Shown: positions 1 through 11,805 of the stretch, in pieces
Position numbering within the stretch: the first letter of the stretch is position 1
Layout of the letters: every line of letters starts with the position of its first letter
Assembly: GCA_022606425.2 (NCBI GenBank)
Contig: JAHDVF020001237.1
Location: 496,001-560,000 of the forward strand
Source: Lepidostoma basale
Taxonomy: Eukaryota > Arthropoda > Insecta > Trichoptera > Lepidostomatidae
Direction of reading: 5' to 3'
Length of the DNA stretch: 64,000 bases
Notes under the pieces: generated by a model
The model's input: the letters and a program-made list of their open reading frames with translations, nothing else
The model's database searches: none
What the model was told of the DNA's origin: nothing
Made by a program: the position numbers and the translations under genes

Positions 1-470
1 GTTTACTGTGATCACGTTGCCGGAATAATGATCGCCCTGCTTACATTATCGTTCTTATAATTGTTCAGCCGATCGCATTTCCAGTGCAATCAATCTGCTC
101 CCATCTCGCCGAAGCTTTCCAATCTTCCCTCGCGAGCCTGCGTGTTAGTTACAAAAGAAATTAATTATCTTCGACCAGGCGGCCATGTTGCCGGGTGGGC
201 CGCTTCTAGAAATAAAACGACACGAACAGCAGAGCGACTTCTAAGTACAATATTTCTATCTTCAGATGTTTACAGAAGAATCCTTAAGACGTGATACGAT
301 CATTGTCCATGTAATTGGAAATTTATCGCACATCCTCTTACTGGAAAAACAATTTAATGAAAGTAATAATTAGAAACATATCCCGTTTCACTATGAACAA
401 GCTTTGTAATTATAAAAAAATGTAATATAAGAAGTCGTTTTATATAACATCTCTAATTAACGAATTAATT
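1..470. other. Unassigned stretch, GC-richer at its start
   Basis: The first ~250 bases are clearly richer in G and C than the following DNA, but no reading frame with recognisable protein character or a convincing pair of splice sites is seen. It could be conserved non-coding DNA or a decayed element. The remainder is plain AT-rich sequence. Confidence 0.3.
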
Positions 471-603
471 AAGGAGACCTTCGACCTTCGTGGCAGAATG
501 TTAAGATTCGGGTTCAATTCTCGGTGATGGCATTGTGATTGTCACACTGTTTTAGGTCTGGTGTAGAATAATCTACCTAAAACATGTCATGATAATCAAT
601 AAA
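471..603 (+). mobile_element. SINE-A copy, degraded
   Basis: This tRNA-derived short element recurs at 10631, 23848, 28476 (reverse), 34928 and 44518. Its start resembles CCTTCGTGGC with a damaged A box. The B box region reads GGGTTCAATTC where better copies have GGGTTCGATTCC. After it comes the shared body with ATTGTCACACTGT and GGTCTGGTGTAGAAT. The copy is shortened at the 3' end. Confidence 0.6.
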
Positions 604-1900
604 TTAGCTAAAAATAAAGTGTACACAGTAATTGGATTCAAACGACCCGTTGTATAAAAAAAATAAACAAAAACTATATATTATATATAAATGGACCTTT
701 AATTCGTGTGACAAATAAAAATTAATAAATGTTATTAAATGTATATGTTTTGATGTTTGACTACCAGTGCCTTTTTTTTCTTTAAAATGTATTAAATTTT
801 GGATTAACAATAAAACTAAAAATTGATGACATGAAATTGTTATAATACGAATTAAATTTAAAATATCATTCACATTAAAATGAAAATGTACTCGTGGTGC
901 TCCTGAATGTTTTGCTTTATAAAAAAAAAATTCATATTCAATGTGCGATATTCCACAATTTATCTATAATAGTTAATCTCACAAACATTGGGTTAATATA
1001 TTGGCTCAAAAAAAAAACTCGCAAACATTAGGGAAATCTTCTAGTTCTAACTAAAACCTAAAAAAAACATTTGTTCTATAACTTTAAATATAATTTTTAA
1101 TATGAGTTATAACGTCTATTTTCTAGCAGTTTTGTTATATTTTATGGGAACGCCAATTTTTGCCTTCCTAAGGTATTATCAAATCTTATTTATCAAATCA
1201 GTGACAGATATCACTTACCGATTGCACGAACTAAGACAGGACAATCAAGGATATTGAACAATGGACTGAAACTTTATGTAACTATATAACCCAATTGGGC
1301 TTTTAAAAAAAAAATTAAATAAAAAAAAATAATAATAAAATTTGATGACCGTGCAATACGAAATATAACGTTATCATAAAATATAATAAAACTTAAAGAA
1401 ATCAAACTTTATCATTAATAAAAAAAAAATAGTTTATTAATACTTTGAATCGATATGATTCAATTTTATATAAAAAAATACCTCCCTTAAATTGTTAAAC
1501 CTACTTTAGAATTGATATCGACTTTAGTACCCTTGACTTAATACAGGCTAAAGAAGGCTGTAAGGTGTGAGGTTTCGTTTCAAGAACGCATGTTCCTAAG
1601 CAAACTGTACGTATGTCGTGTGTAGGCTCTTCACACAAGTACCACTCTCTTTAGTAATGTTTCAAAGTATGATCATGTTATTCAAACCTTCTAGGAAGCC
1701 TTTCTCAAGTGTATGGTTGATAACGGCTATCCTTATATATCTATACTATTGTTATCCGCTTCCTCTGGGACCTTTGTTATGTGACATCCGATATTGCCAT
1801 CACTCGAAAGTCTGCAATGATCAAGTTAAGTCTAAGTAGATTTTATTTGTCTTTTTCTTTTTTATATACTTTGTATATACAACACTAACTATAGATTATT
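604..1900. other. AT-rich DNA with one decayed foldback arm
   Basis: Mostly A/T runs with no supported gene. Minus-strand 1151-1188 carries a decayed hammerhead-like arm of foldback F10: TTGATAA, an extra T, a CCTT/AAGG hairpin and AAAA in place of GAAA. It is followed by the family's GGGAA and ATATAATAAAA flank. Confidence 0.35.
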
Positions 1901-1904
1901 TTTA

Positions 1905-1950
1905 AATATCAGACATGTTTCGGACAACCCGGTCCTTCCTCAGTGATATT
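1905..1950 (-). ncRNA. Hammerhead ribozyme motif, best copy in the window
   Basis: On the minus strand the 46 bases read in order: stem I strand AATATCA; core CTGAGGA; one extra A; stem II GGAC with a six-base loop and GTCC; GAAA; the rest of a self-complementary stem III (ACATGT counting the last A of GAAA); cleavage nucleotide C; and the second stem I strand TGATATT. All conserved core positions are present and position 7 is free to vary. Stem I pairs over 7 of 7 bases and stem II over 4 of 4. Cleavage is predicted after the C complementary to plus-strand base 1912. The 3-bp stem III matches the short-stem-III class that cleaves as dimers and occurs with Penelope-like elements. The extra base before stem II is unusual but is known from a viroid hammerhead. 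Activity is inferred, not shown. Confidence 0.7.
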
Positions 1951-2040
1951 ATAAAGATATTGAAAATATTAACAAATTGTTTACAAACATGATCAGTTTG
2001 GACATAGTATTAGAAAAAGTAGATTTTATTTGGAATTCTT

Positions 2041-2508
2041 ATTCTTTCGGTGCCGTGTCAGGTCCCCCCAACGTTGGCAATCGCTGCAGCAAAGGCATCT
2101 CTATTCTGTGCCACTTGGAACAGGTTCTGAACTCTTGCTATTCCTTTCCACTCTTTGATGTTCCGCTGCCAGGACAGCTGCCTTCTACCAATTTACCAAC
2201 CCTCCACTTTATTCATTTATATCAGTCGAAGCAGATGGCATTTTTCTCCCCTTAGCACATGACCCAAATATGAAACCTTTCTAATTTTCACACTCGACAA
2301 CAGCTCTCTATTGGCTCTGGCTCTCTGTAGTTCGTCTGCATTACTGACCCTATCGGTCCACGGTAAACTGAGCATTCTGCGGTATATCCACATCTTGAAC
2401 GCTTCCAACCGGTTCATTACATTCACATTCAGAGTCCAGGTTTCGCAGTCATATAGTAGAACAGACCATATATAACATTTAATCATTCTTTGTGTCAGAT
2501 CAATCAAT
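2041..2508 (-). pseudogene. RTE-B: 3' tail of an RTE-type retrotransposon
   Basis: Minus-strand translation gives the C-terminal part that follows the reverse transcriptase in RTE-like elements. Recognisable pieces are YDCETWTLN, MNRLEAFKMWIYRRML, TDRVSNADEL and KIRKVSYLGHVLRGEKCHLL. The frame breaks and continues into a 3' end reading, on the plus strand, GGTGCCGTGTCAGGTC. Two more copies end the same way at 29725 and 38763. The catalytic domain is absent, so this is a 5'-truncated dead insertion. Confidence 0.75.
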
Positions 2509-3979
2509 TAAAAGAACACTTGATTATTTGAAATTGTTGAACGAAATTCTACTTTTGTTTAAATAATTATTGTATTAATAGAAAGAGTAAAAAGATCTCT
2601 TAAAATATAGAGGACAGCTGGAAATCCGAGTCACAGGAGGAGCAAACTTTTGGAGAAGAGACCACCTATAGGAGGTAAAAATATCCTTTCATACTATAAT
2701 TAATCCTTTAATAACTTAATTAATCATAATTCTTCTTACATATTTTTAATATATTCCTTTATGATCTGTTTCTCAAGGGGGATTGGCCTCGTGCTATGTC
2801 GATTCCCAGATTTAGATTTATCTCTTTGGTGGTGTACTTAAGGGTCGTCTACCTTAGGGATGACCGTGCAATACAATGTGAGAGTGTCTGGATAAATCTT
2901 TTCTTCTCACGTGGGTATACCAATGTAATTTTTTTGTAATATAAAATTTCACAGGTACGATGGATAATTTTGATAACTGTATGACTTATATTACATTTAC
3001 GCATGTCTTGAGAAACTTTGAATCTTTAATTGATTGATCAGACACATCGAAACACGACATAACTCCCAAAACAAGATTTGATTGCGCCGGCGGTGATTAT
3101 GTTCGCACGTATTTGATGAAATATATATCACAATACAAGTCATAAGTTACAATAATACTCCCAGCTAATGGGTTCTTGATGTTCATTACCCATTGTAGCG
3201 TACACATCACATCTCTTGCAAATTGCTTTGCCTTCGACAAATAAATTCATGACTCTCAAATGTACGTTGTGTGGTAATTTGGTTTCTCCGTCTCGCTATT
3301 CCGGCATTGTGCGCGAAGTACAATGCGGTAGCTTCCTGGAATGATACACAGAGACTAGCGATGATTGATTCTGCAAGTAATATTGCTGATTTTAATTTCA
3401 TTATTAATTTGTTTCAGCAACCTCAAAAAGTTTCTTACCGAGATGTTCTTACAAAGAAATGAAAGGAACGTATATTAATCACATGATGTGTAGAATCAAT
3501 TCTTTAAAAAAATTATTAGGCTTATGTGAAACTTTGTGAATTGAACAAATGCAAAAAGTGTTTTTTATATTATACAACACTACAGATATTTAAATTTTTT
3601 TGAATAACGAAATATGTTTTTTTCCACTGATTTCAAAGGTCACTATGGTAAAGAAATTACTAGAAAGTATATCATATAAACATGTTAACAGTTGTAAAAT
3701 ACAGTATTTAACATAATACATTATTAAATACTACATATATATGTTTTAATACGCTCGTCAGATCACTTGGTTACATGTTTGTATTTTAAATGTTGATTTC
3801 ATAACGATATAACACTGCATATGAAGTAAAAAATATATATTTTACTATTAAGGAGTGTCATTTGTCACCATGACGGACATTAATAATTTTGTGATAAATG
3901 TCCATTTGACATATCGTACCCTTGAAATATAACAACAACAAAATCAGAAAATTAGTTTTCTGTGTTCTTATTTCAATTT

Positions 3980-3985
<6 letters not shown>
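2509..3985. other. AT-rich DNA, nothing recognised
   Basis: No coding region, tRNA-like box or strong inverted repeat could be supported. A moderately less AT-rich block at about 3090-3330 has no clear protein frame. Confidence 0.3.

Positions 3986-4051
<66 letters not shown>
3986..4051. repeat. (GA)n microsatellite, about 33 units
   Basis: An uninterrupted GA dinucleotide run about 66 bases long. It directly precedes a short sequence duplication at 4068-4132. Confidence 0.97.
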
Positions 4052-4054
<3 letters not shown>

Positions 4055-4067
4055 ATCACAGATAATT

Positions 4068-4132
4068 GTCTAGTCATTTAGGCTATTTTTTGTCAATTGG
4101 CAAACAAAGTCTAGTCATTTAGGCTATTTTTT
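4068..4132. repeat. 24-base direct duplication beside the GA run
   Basis: The sequence beginning GTCTAGTCATTTAGGC occurs at 4068-4091 and again, identical, at 4109-4132, separated by 17 bases. This looks like replication slippage or a small insertion duplication next to the unstable GA tract. Confidence 0.9.
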
Positions 4133-4802
4133 TCATAAGACGGCAATTTAATTATAAAAGATCTACAAACAACCGACACAGAAACAATGAGTTTTTGGTG
4201 CAGGTAATTAGTGTTATTATCGATAGACAAAATTACCAATATTGATATTGAATTGTGTTTATAATACGTGTTATGCCGTTTAAAAAGTACATAATTATAC
4301 AACTTCGCGTAGTAAACACAGAACACGGTTGAAGCGTATTTTTGTTTACACATATATTATTCTTGTTTATTTTGTACCTATTTGGTATTCCCCTTTCAGA
4401 ATTCAAAAATATAAATATCCAAATATATATTCTGTCGGTGATTCGTGTATTGTTGGAGACGTATTGTATATGGCTTGGAAAAAGTTTTATTTAAAAAAAC
4501 GCATGGTTTCTAACACATATTTGCTTGTGATGAAAAATTTATGTGGATTTTATATTATAAAATCCATCTTATAATATTTGAATATATTATTAAAATTTTG
4601 TTTCATGCGTTATAATTTCACTTTGATTTATACACAAATATTCAACCGCTGGTCAAGTTTAGGGCCTAATAGTTACCTTTAACTAAATGATCGTCGAAAT
4701 TATTATATTTTAATAAAATGTTATTTCTATATATGCTACTATAAGTTCACATGTGTGAATGATAGTTAAAAAAAGTGTAAAATAATAAAACACTTTGTTT
4801 TG

Positions 4803-4981
4803 TTATGGTATGGTTATTATAATTGATGCCAACTGATGTTTTGCTTCGACCCAAGCTTTACCAGGGCAATATAAGAAATAATTACAATAGTTATTATATT
4901 ATCCTAAGTTAGCTTGGGTCCATGTGAAACTAGTTGGGATCAATTTGAATAACCATACCGTGGTTAAATACAATATGTTTA
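4803..4981. mobile_element. Foldback element F9, first copy
   Basis: The outer arms begin TATGGTTATTATAATTGATG on the left and mirror as AATAACCATACCG on the right. A second copy lies at 56526-56685. The inner arm parts resemble decayed hammerheads built on GCTTGGGTC/GACCCAAGC. Comparing the four arms suggests a stem II of GCTTGG, loop GT, CCAAGC, then GAAA and a self-complementary ACTAGT stem III. The right arm keeps GTGAAACTAGTTGGG. No coding capacity is seen. Confidence 0.6.
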
Positions 4982-5465
4982 ATTATTTTATATTCATAAG
5001 TTTAAAAAATCTAACCACAGAGTGCTTCATATGAAAATTTATAATGTGTGTATTTAACTGTCGAGTGACTGAGTAATTATCTCTTATGTTTTTAGCCGGC
5101 TTATTTATAAGAAACATGTTTGGGTAATGATTAAATTCATATTGAAAGGATTGTCAAAATGCATTAAAAAAAAGGATTTACACTCTTAATATCATAATAT
5201 TTACAAAAAATATATAATATAATACTCGTTTATATTCGGTCATACATATTTTTGTAAAAATTATTTTGTTATTTTATAAAATTATAGACAATAGAAATAT
5301 TTTTAATAATCAATGCTAAATAAAATTCTGACTGCCCCATCAGTGATCAATTTTGTTACTTTGAGAAACTAAATTGTTTTTACTTACCACCCAATTATTT
5401 GAAGATTTCTTTCAAAAAGTTTTGTGCTTTAAATTAAAAAAAATAAAACAATAACCATTTTATAG

Positions 5466-5716
5466 AAATGAATGGTAAAAAAACTATATGTTAACGATGT
5501 GAATGGAACCAGAAATAGAGGAAGACCGAGGAAAACGTGGCACGATCAAATAAATCAAATATTGAATGTCGGCCATGTGAGGAGTCAGAGAAATCGACGC
5601 GCGTGCGTGACACGATGTGTGAATGTTGAGGAAGCGAGAGAAATATGTCAGGAAAGAAAAGTGTGGTAGTCCATTCTTTCTGCCTACTCCTTCGGGGAGA
5701 TGATTAGTTAGTTAGT
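5466..5716 (+). pseudogene. RTE-A: retrotransposon C-terminal tail
   Basis: This is one of about a dozen copies of the same family. The translation contains VKKLYVNDVNG, RNRGRPRKTWHDQINQIL, RSQRNRRACVTRC and MNVEEAREICQ-like sequence. These are typical of the far C-terminus of RTE-type reverse transcriptase polyproteins. It ends with the family 3' end TTCTTTCTGCCTACTCC, TTCGGGGAGA and repeated TTAG. Everything upstream, including the polymerase, is missing. This is the usual 5' truncation of a target-primed insertion. Confidence 0.8.
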
Positions 5717-6715
5717 TTAAAACAATAACTGGCAAGCCTAAATCACAAAATGGTTTTTAATGAAATTCGTGTTATATGAACATTTTGTTCAAATATGTAC
5801 CAGATAAATTTATATTAAATTTGAAAAAACTTTAGATGAAACAGAATAAATGAATATTTTTATAGGCGACACAAAAAGTAAAATATCCCAAACACAATGT
5901 ATCGCACATGTCCCGAAGTATGTTCGCTATAAACGTGACCAAATTTTGCGGTTTCGACTCTGTGGAAGTTGATCATTAATGTTTCGCGAAATTCCATTAG
6001 TGTTTTGCCTAAGCAGCGACATTTAATATTTTATTATGTCGTTAAGTCATTTCAGTTGATGTTTTTTATCTTCCAATAAAATGAAACTCTAAATTGCGAC
6101 GGTCCGTTTGAACCTTTTTCCTTTTTCAATTATTTCTCATACAGATGAACTCGAAAGATTTCTTTTATCTCAGCAAACAAATAAACGGAGCAATTAAATG
6201 ATTTTGTTATCGCCTTGTTACTTTATTCTGATTTCGTATCCACTAATAAAATTAATTTATTTCCGGCGCCAAAGATTTAGATTTGCTGAAATCTTATTTA
6301 CCCATAATGAATACGCCAGTTTTATTATATTTTTTGTATAGGCCCTGAAATCCACGAAGAAATATTGAGGTTCTAGCAAAAAATATTATCCCTAGTATTA
6401 GTCTTCATCCTTTTTTTTTTCTTTCAAAGCAGGTAAATTGGTGGTTAGATATATAGCCAGAATACAAGAACTGTGGTAGTTAATAAAAATGATAAAATAT
6501 TGTAACCTTGATTTACGTTTCTACTATTTTACAACGCAACATATTTTTTTTTAAATAAAACATATAATTAATTAATTCAATTTTGAACATTTTTTTAAAA
6601 TAAAAACAAGTTTTAATTCTCTTTATAGGCTATATTTTGAATTTATATATTACTAAAGAAAATTTAATTCTAACTAAACTTAATATTTGAGAATAAAAAT
6701 GAGGAACTGATAAAC
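5717..6715. other. AT-rich DNA, nothing recognised
   Basis: No supported gene, tRNA-like box or foldback. Long A and T runs dominate. Confidence 0.3.
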
Positions 6716-6718
6716 TTA

Positions 6719-6968
6719 AGGCGTTAATACTGTGGAATTCCAAAATAACATATTTTATAAATTTGAACACCATTTTTTTCCACTTTGGGTTTATTTTTCG
6801 AAGGTTTTACATCTCCATCATCAGGAGAAAGGTAAAATCTGTTCATATTGATGATAAATGTGTAAACTTTTCGAAACACATCGAGTAGTATAAGCTCAAA
6901 GGTGGAAAAACAGTGTTTTAATAATTCATAAAAAAAATCCTCATTATGGAATTCCACCGTGTTAATGC
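6719..6968. mobile_element. Foldback element F6 with two hammerhead-like arms
   Basis: The outer ends are mirrored: GGCGTTAATACTGTGGAATT on the left against TGGAATTCCACCG and TGTTAATGCC on the right. Minus strand 6790-6830 carries CTGATGA, an extra T, a GGAG..CCTTC hairpin and GAAA. Plus strand near 6846-6895 carries TTGATGA, an extra T, a TTTTC-closed hairpin and GAAAC. The related copy at 42882-43160 keeps the better hairpin GAAGG/CCTTC. The family's stem I strands TTTTC and GAGAA can still be paired in that copy. There are no coding sequences. Confidence 0.7.
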
Positions 6969-7650
6969 CTTTAGTTTATCTAAACTTTATAAAATTCGTT
7001 TAAATGAAAAACTGCAATTCCGTAATAATATAAAAAAATATTTCGTGTTTGAATTGTAGGCAATTTTTTATGTAATTATTTGCTAATACTTTATTAGAAA
7101 TACTATAAAAATAGCTTATACTGTTGTATAATTAACTTTGTATCTTAAACATGTTATTCTATAGTAACGGTTATAGGTACTCAGGCTTAAGATATTTAAA
7201 AAAAAACTTTGACTTTAATTTAATCTCGACTCAACTCTTCCCGTAAGAAAATTGCTCGAGATTCCCGAGATCAAGGGGCTTACAGCGAGCACGGCTGTAG
7301 TGGGTTCAGGATTTTTGCAAATGAAAAGTAAAAGGTAAATAATGGATTCATTTTCCAGTCCATTTGCGTTTATGGCTTGCCGTGTGGCTGAAATAGCGGC
7401 AAACAAAATGCTCAGTTACGAGTCTAGGTACACAATATGGGCTAACGGGATTATTTGTTATCACGAGTACATTCTGCCCCTGAAGAAATCTGTTTGCAGA
7501 AATGGAGACATTTTCTTTAAAACGTTTGCGGATATCCGCAACAACAGTTTACATAAAATCGTTAAGATTATCTCTTCTAGATATTATCAGATGCTATAAT
7601 CATTTGTAAAAGTGGTGTTGTGTATACGATTTTATAACTTATTAGCACTC
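6969..7650. other. Mostly AT-rich, unassigned
   Basis: There is a somewhat less AT-rich patch at about 7205-7520 with no recognisable protein or splice signals. Nothing can be named. Confidence 0.25.
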
Positions 7651-7654
7651 ATTA

Positions 7655-7980
7655 AGGATGGTTAGACGTGGAGAAGAAGATACAACACAGAGCTCTACGA
7701 TCTATACCAAGTTTATAAAGATTAACAGACATCGCTGGCTAGGGCACTTGCACCGCATGGGAAATCTGGAGCCCCCCAAAATAGTGTTGTATGAAAATCC
7801 AGCAGGGTGAAGAAGTATCGGTAGGCCGAGACTGCGATGGCTAGATGGTGACGTAGCAGATTGTCGGGTCCTGGAGCAGCAAGACTGGGAGGTGGTGGCC
7901 AGAGATAGGACGAGATGGAGACGTTTCTTGGAGGAGGCTAAGACCCATCAAGGGTTGTAGCGCCGGAGAAGAAGAAGGAG
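7655..7980 (+). pseudogene. RTE-C: retrotransposon C-terminal tail
   Basis: Translation from about 7708 gives FIKINRHRWLGHLHRMGN, then after one stop SIGRPRLRWLDGDVADC and DRTRWRRFLEEAKTHQGL followed by a stop. This is the RLRWLGH / GRPRLRW / DR..WR arrangement seen at the C-terminus of RTE-like elements. The internal stop shows decay. It ends in GAAGAAGAAGGA, a common tail type for these fragments. Confidence 0.75.
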
Positions 7981-8164
7981 ATTTTTAACATTATTATTAT
8001 AGACACGCGTTACAAAATATAATATATTCTGTTGCTTATATATCTTAACTACACAAAGTCATTTTATTTTATTTCTTTGAAATTAAAATTATCGTAGTAA
8101 AATTAAAGTAAATAAAAAGATTTTTTTAACCACTACTTCCACTTTTTGTCTTCATTTCGAAAGC

Positions 8165-8275
8165 AAACGGTTTCGCCAGGCTAGCTAGCTAGACCAGTTT
8201 GTCTTTGACTAAGTGGAAGCTATAGATAGCTATCGATGCCAGCTAGCTTGGCGTAACCGGTCGCTGTCAAAATAA
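8165..8275. mobile_element. Small foldback related to F7
   Basis: ACGGTTTCGCCAGGCTAGC on the left mirrors GCTAGCTTGGCGTAACCGGT on the right. Each arm resembles the GAAA plus ACCGGT end of the hammerhead-like arms, with stem II GCCA..TGGC. The core is degraded (CTATCGA). No coding content. Confidence 0.5.
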
Positions 8276-8279
8276 TGAC

Positions 8280-9170
8280 AAAAATTCAAAGCGGTTATTT
8301 AAAAAAATAAGTTTTATTTAATTATTATCTAAGATGAACTTTCAGTTATATCATTAAATTATTGTATATTACTTAAATGTTTTTTTTAAAACCTCTAAAC
8401 CTATTTAAATTTTTTATCTGTATCCACCCGGTAATTATGAAATTAAAATTATTTGTTGTCATACATGTTACATAGGATTTATTCCATACTTCTTTTAAGA
8501 AACTTAAACATTATATATAACAAAATTATACATATCTCTTCTTATTAAATCTAATAATTTAACAATTAGGACAAGTGAAAATGTCCGTTTTTTCGAAATT
8601 TTATTATAATTTACTAGTTGCAACCCGAGAAATATACACGAAAGTAAATATTTTTTACCATTTAAAAACTTGGTTCACATTACAACCAGTAACAAGTTTT
8701 AACTTTTAATGTAAATCGTTTATTTCACACATGTTATAAATTTCACAATTAACTACACTAAATTGTTCTCCTATAGTTTTCTACACCACTGTCATAAAAT
8801 AATAATCAGTAAAATTTTTAAAATTATCCAGAAACGTTCTCGGGTATGAGCATCTTGTGCATTTCAAATTACTTTCGGAGATAATCTAAATATTTTTCTC
8901 TCGCTCTCTTATATTCAAAATATTTTCGTACTCTTTCTTGACGACATCCATTTTTGTCAATTTTTGTTATGATGGGAAACACATGTTTCGTCTTTCTAAT
9001 GTCTTTCTTGATGTCATTTGATAATGCTTCAGAATATAAATATAATATAAATTACAATGAAACTTCTAGAAAACATATGTTTTCATTTGTATTCATTATT
9101 TAATATGAAATTTCACATAATTGTTCAAAAAAAAATTAATTAAACATTTACAGGAAATTGGAATTACCTA
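8280..9170. other. AT-rich DNA with hints of a decayed foldback
   Basis: Around 8965-9030 there is CACATGTTTCGTC beside TTCTTGATGTC, possibly a very decayed hammerhead-type arm on the minus strand (GACGAAACATGTG). Otherwise nothing is recognised. Confidence 0.25.
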
Positions 9171-9175
9171 TGGCG

Positions 9176-9318
9176 ATGAGGTTCGCAACCCATCACACCG
9201 CGTCTCCCGCGGGGCGAAAAGAGAAGGATGGAGTGCCGCATCAGTAAAAGTGTGACAGTCCATTATTTCTGCCTACCCTTTCGGGGAGACGGCGTGATGG
9301 TTAGTTAGTTTAGTTTTT
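9176..9318 (+). mobile_element. Short element sharing the RTE-A 3' tail
   Basis: The 5' module GGCGATGAGGTTCGCAACCC followed by CACACCGCGTCTCCCGCGGGG is not found in the RTE-A copies. From CAGTCCATTATTTCTGCC onward it matches the RTE-A 3' end, including TTTCGGGGAGACGGCG and the TTAG repeats. Copies with the same module order are at 48990 (reverse) and 60640. This may be a non-autonomous passenger that borrows the RTE tail. Confidence 0.65.
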
Positions 9319-9324
9319 GGAATT

Positions 9325-10625
9325 ACCATGTAGATTTTTTTTTGTGAACGACGAGTATAAAATTTATGTATTAAACTAATTGAAAAAACTTACTGATGCT
9401 ATATTTAACCTGTAAATAACTCAATAAATTAGTTTAACTTCAGTTTCTCGTTTAATGAAAGAAAAATAATCGATGGAATAATTGTTAATTTGTACAAGGA
9501 TATCAATAACATTTCTTAATGTTCATTATATAATTTTATTGACTATCATTTTAACGTATTCACAAATCGAGGAAAAGTAATCAACTATTTGTAAAACAAT
9601 GAACCGTTTTTTTATTGTCTTAAAAACTTAACGCACACAAGAACTAAATCAAAATGCATATTCTAATGAGGCCACTAGAAAACTCTACGGAAATTCAACG
9701 ATTACGATTTTAAACAACTGTCGTGTTAAAACGTTGGCCAGTCAGAGTAAATTCGAACACATTTAGTTTCATGGGAATTTTAATTTGAAGTCTTTATATT
9801 AGTAGCATTTATGTATAAATGAAACAAAACTCCTTTGAGGACAATGTAATTACAAACCAGTCACGTTCCGAATACCCACAATTTTTCCAACTTCAAACGA
9901 GAGTCAACGGGAGGTAGCGCAAACAATGCCGCTGGTGTACGAGTACTTTGAAGTTCGTTAAGTAAAGAACGAAGGTGTTAGACTCCCACTCACACAGCAC
10001 GTTGGACCACAACAACAGAGTGCACATGGCACTAGTTCATTCTCGCAAATGTGAGTTATATGTGAAATTCGCGTATGTGGTGCGCGGTCGAATTGTTTTC
10101 GTTAAACTTGTTGGTAAATGGCGTTCTGTTTCTGTACCACGAGCCACCTATTCGAGTTGAAGGCGTGCAGATGGCGCGATATAGTGTTTTCGTCTAAAAC
10201 TCATAGTAACTACAAGTTTGACAATATAACCGGTGATCGTGCTTTTAGTGTGACTGAGGGGTTTTGTCGTATTGACATTAGAGTTGCGGTAAACCGTGTT
10301 TCATGTTAGCAATACCTTGTAACATGGAATTGTAAATTGTTTTGTACATTTGTATATAGACATATGGACAGGGCCGGTCTCAAGATATTATCTTCTTATA
10401 GGTCAGGGGCTTTTCCGAATACATCAGTAACAGTGAAGTAAATTTTAATTTAACAGTTTTCTCAAAGAAATTTTACAAACATTTTCCTTACAAAAATACC
10501 CCTTTAATCATAACCCAAACAAAAAATGAATTTTTCTTCAGAAAAACACGCTGGGTCACACAGATCAATCTCCCGAATAAACCTTAATCAACCAAATAAC
10601 TTTTTCAATACATTTATTATATCAA
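9325..10625. other. Unassigned; GC-richer segment at 9880-10310
   Basis: 9880-10310 departs from the AT-rich background and contains several CpG dinucleotides, but no frame has clear protein character. It could be a conserved non-coding element or a non-coding exon. The rest is AT-rich. Confidence 0.25.
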
Positions 10626-10630
10626 CAGTT

Positions 10631-10885
10631 GACGACCTTCGTAGCTGAGTGTCAAGTGTTACGACTGCCAAAAAAAAAGATCCCGAGTTCGATTCTCGGT
10701 GATGGCAGTTTGAATTTCAAACTGTATTTAGTCTAGTGTAGAATTGACGTGACAATAAAATGGTGTATTATTGCTACCTTTCACATGTTTTGAAGATCAA
10801 TATGATAGCTATATCCTTTACATTGATTTGGCTCGCGCTTTAATGATATAAATAGCGATTCAACAAAATAATAATAATAAAGATG
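10631..10885 (+). mobile_element. SINE-A, near full length
   Basis: tRNA-like head: CCTTCGTAGCTGAGTGTCAA (A box region) and GAGTTCGATTCTCGG (B box). A 9-base A run interrupts the anticodon-side region. The body with GTCTAGTGTAGAATTG, TGACAATAAA and GATTTGGCTCG is followed by a 3' end of AATAATAATAA. The internal boxes suggest RNA polymerase III transcription of the ancestral element. The insertions make this copy unlikely to be active. Confidence 0.75.
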
Positions 10886-10905
10886 TAAGAAGAATAATAA
10901 AGATG

Positions 10906-11445
10906 TAAAAACGAAGAATTAGACTAAGCAAGGCAGCTTTCGGAAATATGGTTAACATCCTTAAAAACCGGGAAATACCGATCAACTTGAAACAAAAAGT
11001 CTATGAAGCCTACGTTCTGCCAGTTGGTACTTATGGTCTTGAAACTATTACATTGTCCAAACAAAGTACTGAGAAACTACGAGTGACCTAAAGAGCCACG
11101 TAAGGAATAAGCCTAAGAGACAGAGTCAGAAACGATACGGTGAGAGAAGAAACAAAGGTCACTGACATCATCCACCGGGTGGCGACTCTAAAATGGCAAT
11201 GGGTAGGTCACGTAGTCAGAAACTAAGATGAAAAGTGGAAAATAAAACTGCTGACTTGGATACCGCGGACGGCAAAGAGAGGCGCAGGGCGACTGCAACT
11301 ACGGTGAAAGGATGATCTGAACAGACACGTCGGAATAACCTGGATGCAGTCTGCACAGGACAGAGTGACATGGAAGCAAATGGAGGAGGCTTTTCTCCAG
11401 GAAAGGACGGAAATAGGCTTAGGAAGAAGAAGGAAGGAAGAAGAA
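10906..11445 (+). pseudogene. RTE-D: retrotransposon C-terminal part
   Basis: Translation reads RRIRLSKAAFGNMVNILKN, then INLKQKVYEAYVLPVGTYGL, ETITLSKQS, DRVRNDTVREETKVTDIIH, ATLKWQWVGHV and QDRVTWKQMEEAFLQE. There are several in-frame stops. The same protein region is better preserved on the minus strand at 55800-56376. The order (LP..TYG.ET.TL, R..W.GH, GR..LRW, DR..W) is typical after the RTE reverse transcriptase domain. Confidence 0.8.
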
Positions 11446-11805
11446 GAGGAATAGCCGCAATGTAATGTAATGTTACAATGTAATAAATAAACAATAAATA
11501 AATAACAATGTTACACGTCATAGAATTGTACCCTGGTTCTCAAATATTTTAACCTTATAATGAGATCAACGGGCGGCCCTGCGAGCCTCACGACTAGCGC
11601 CCCGTGGCGGAGTATGGCATGCTTCATAATCCAAACAGAGTGTTTGAAGCCAAGGCTCAAAAAGAAAACAAGACCCATTTTCCCTTTGTTTTAGAAAAAA
11701 AAAGCCGCTCTTTATATCAAACAAAATATTTACACCGAATTGTAGGGTAGTTTCTGGGGTGTAACATTCCTTGATCAGATTTAAATAATGAAATTATAAA
11801 AAAAC
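11446..11805. other. Unassigned; short CpG-containing block
   Basis: At 11565-11650 there is a CpG-containing block with GGGCGGCCC and CCCCGTGGCGG. No gene or element can be assigned. Confidence 0.25.

Noticed and set aside
3986..4051. GA run as a GAGA-factor promoter element
   Set aside because: A pure microsatellite with no gene start nearby. A promoter role cannot be supported.
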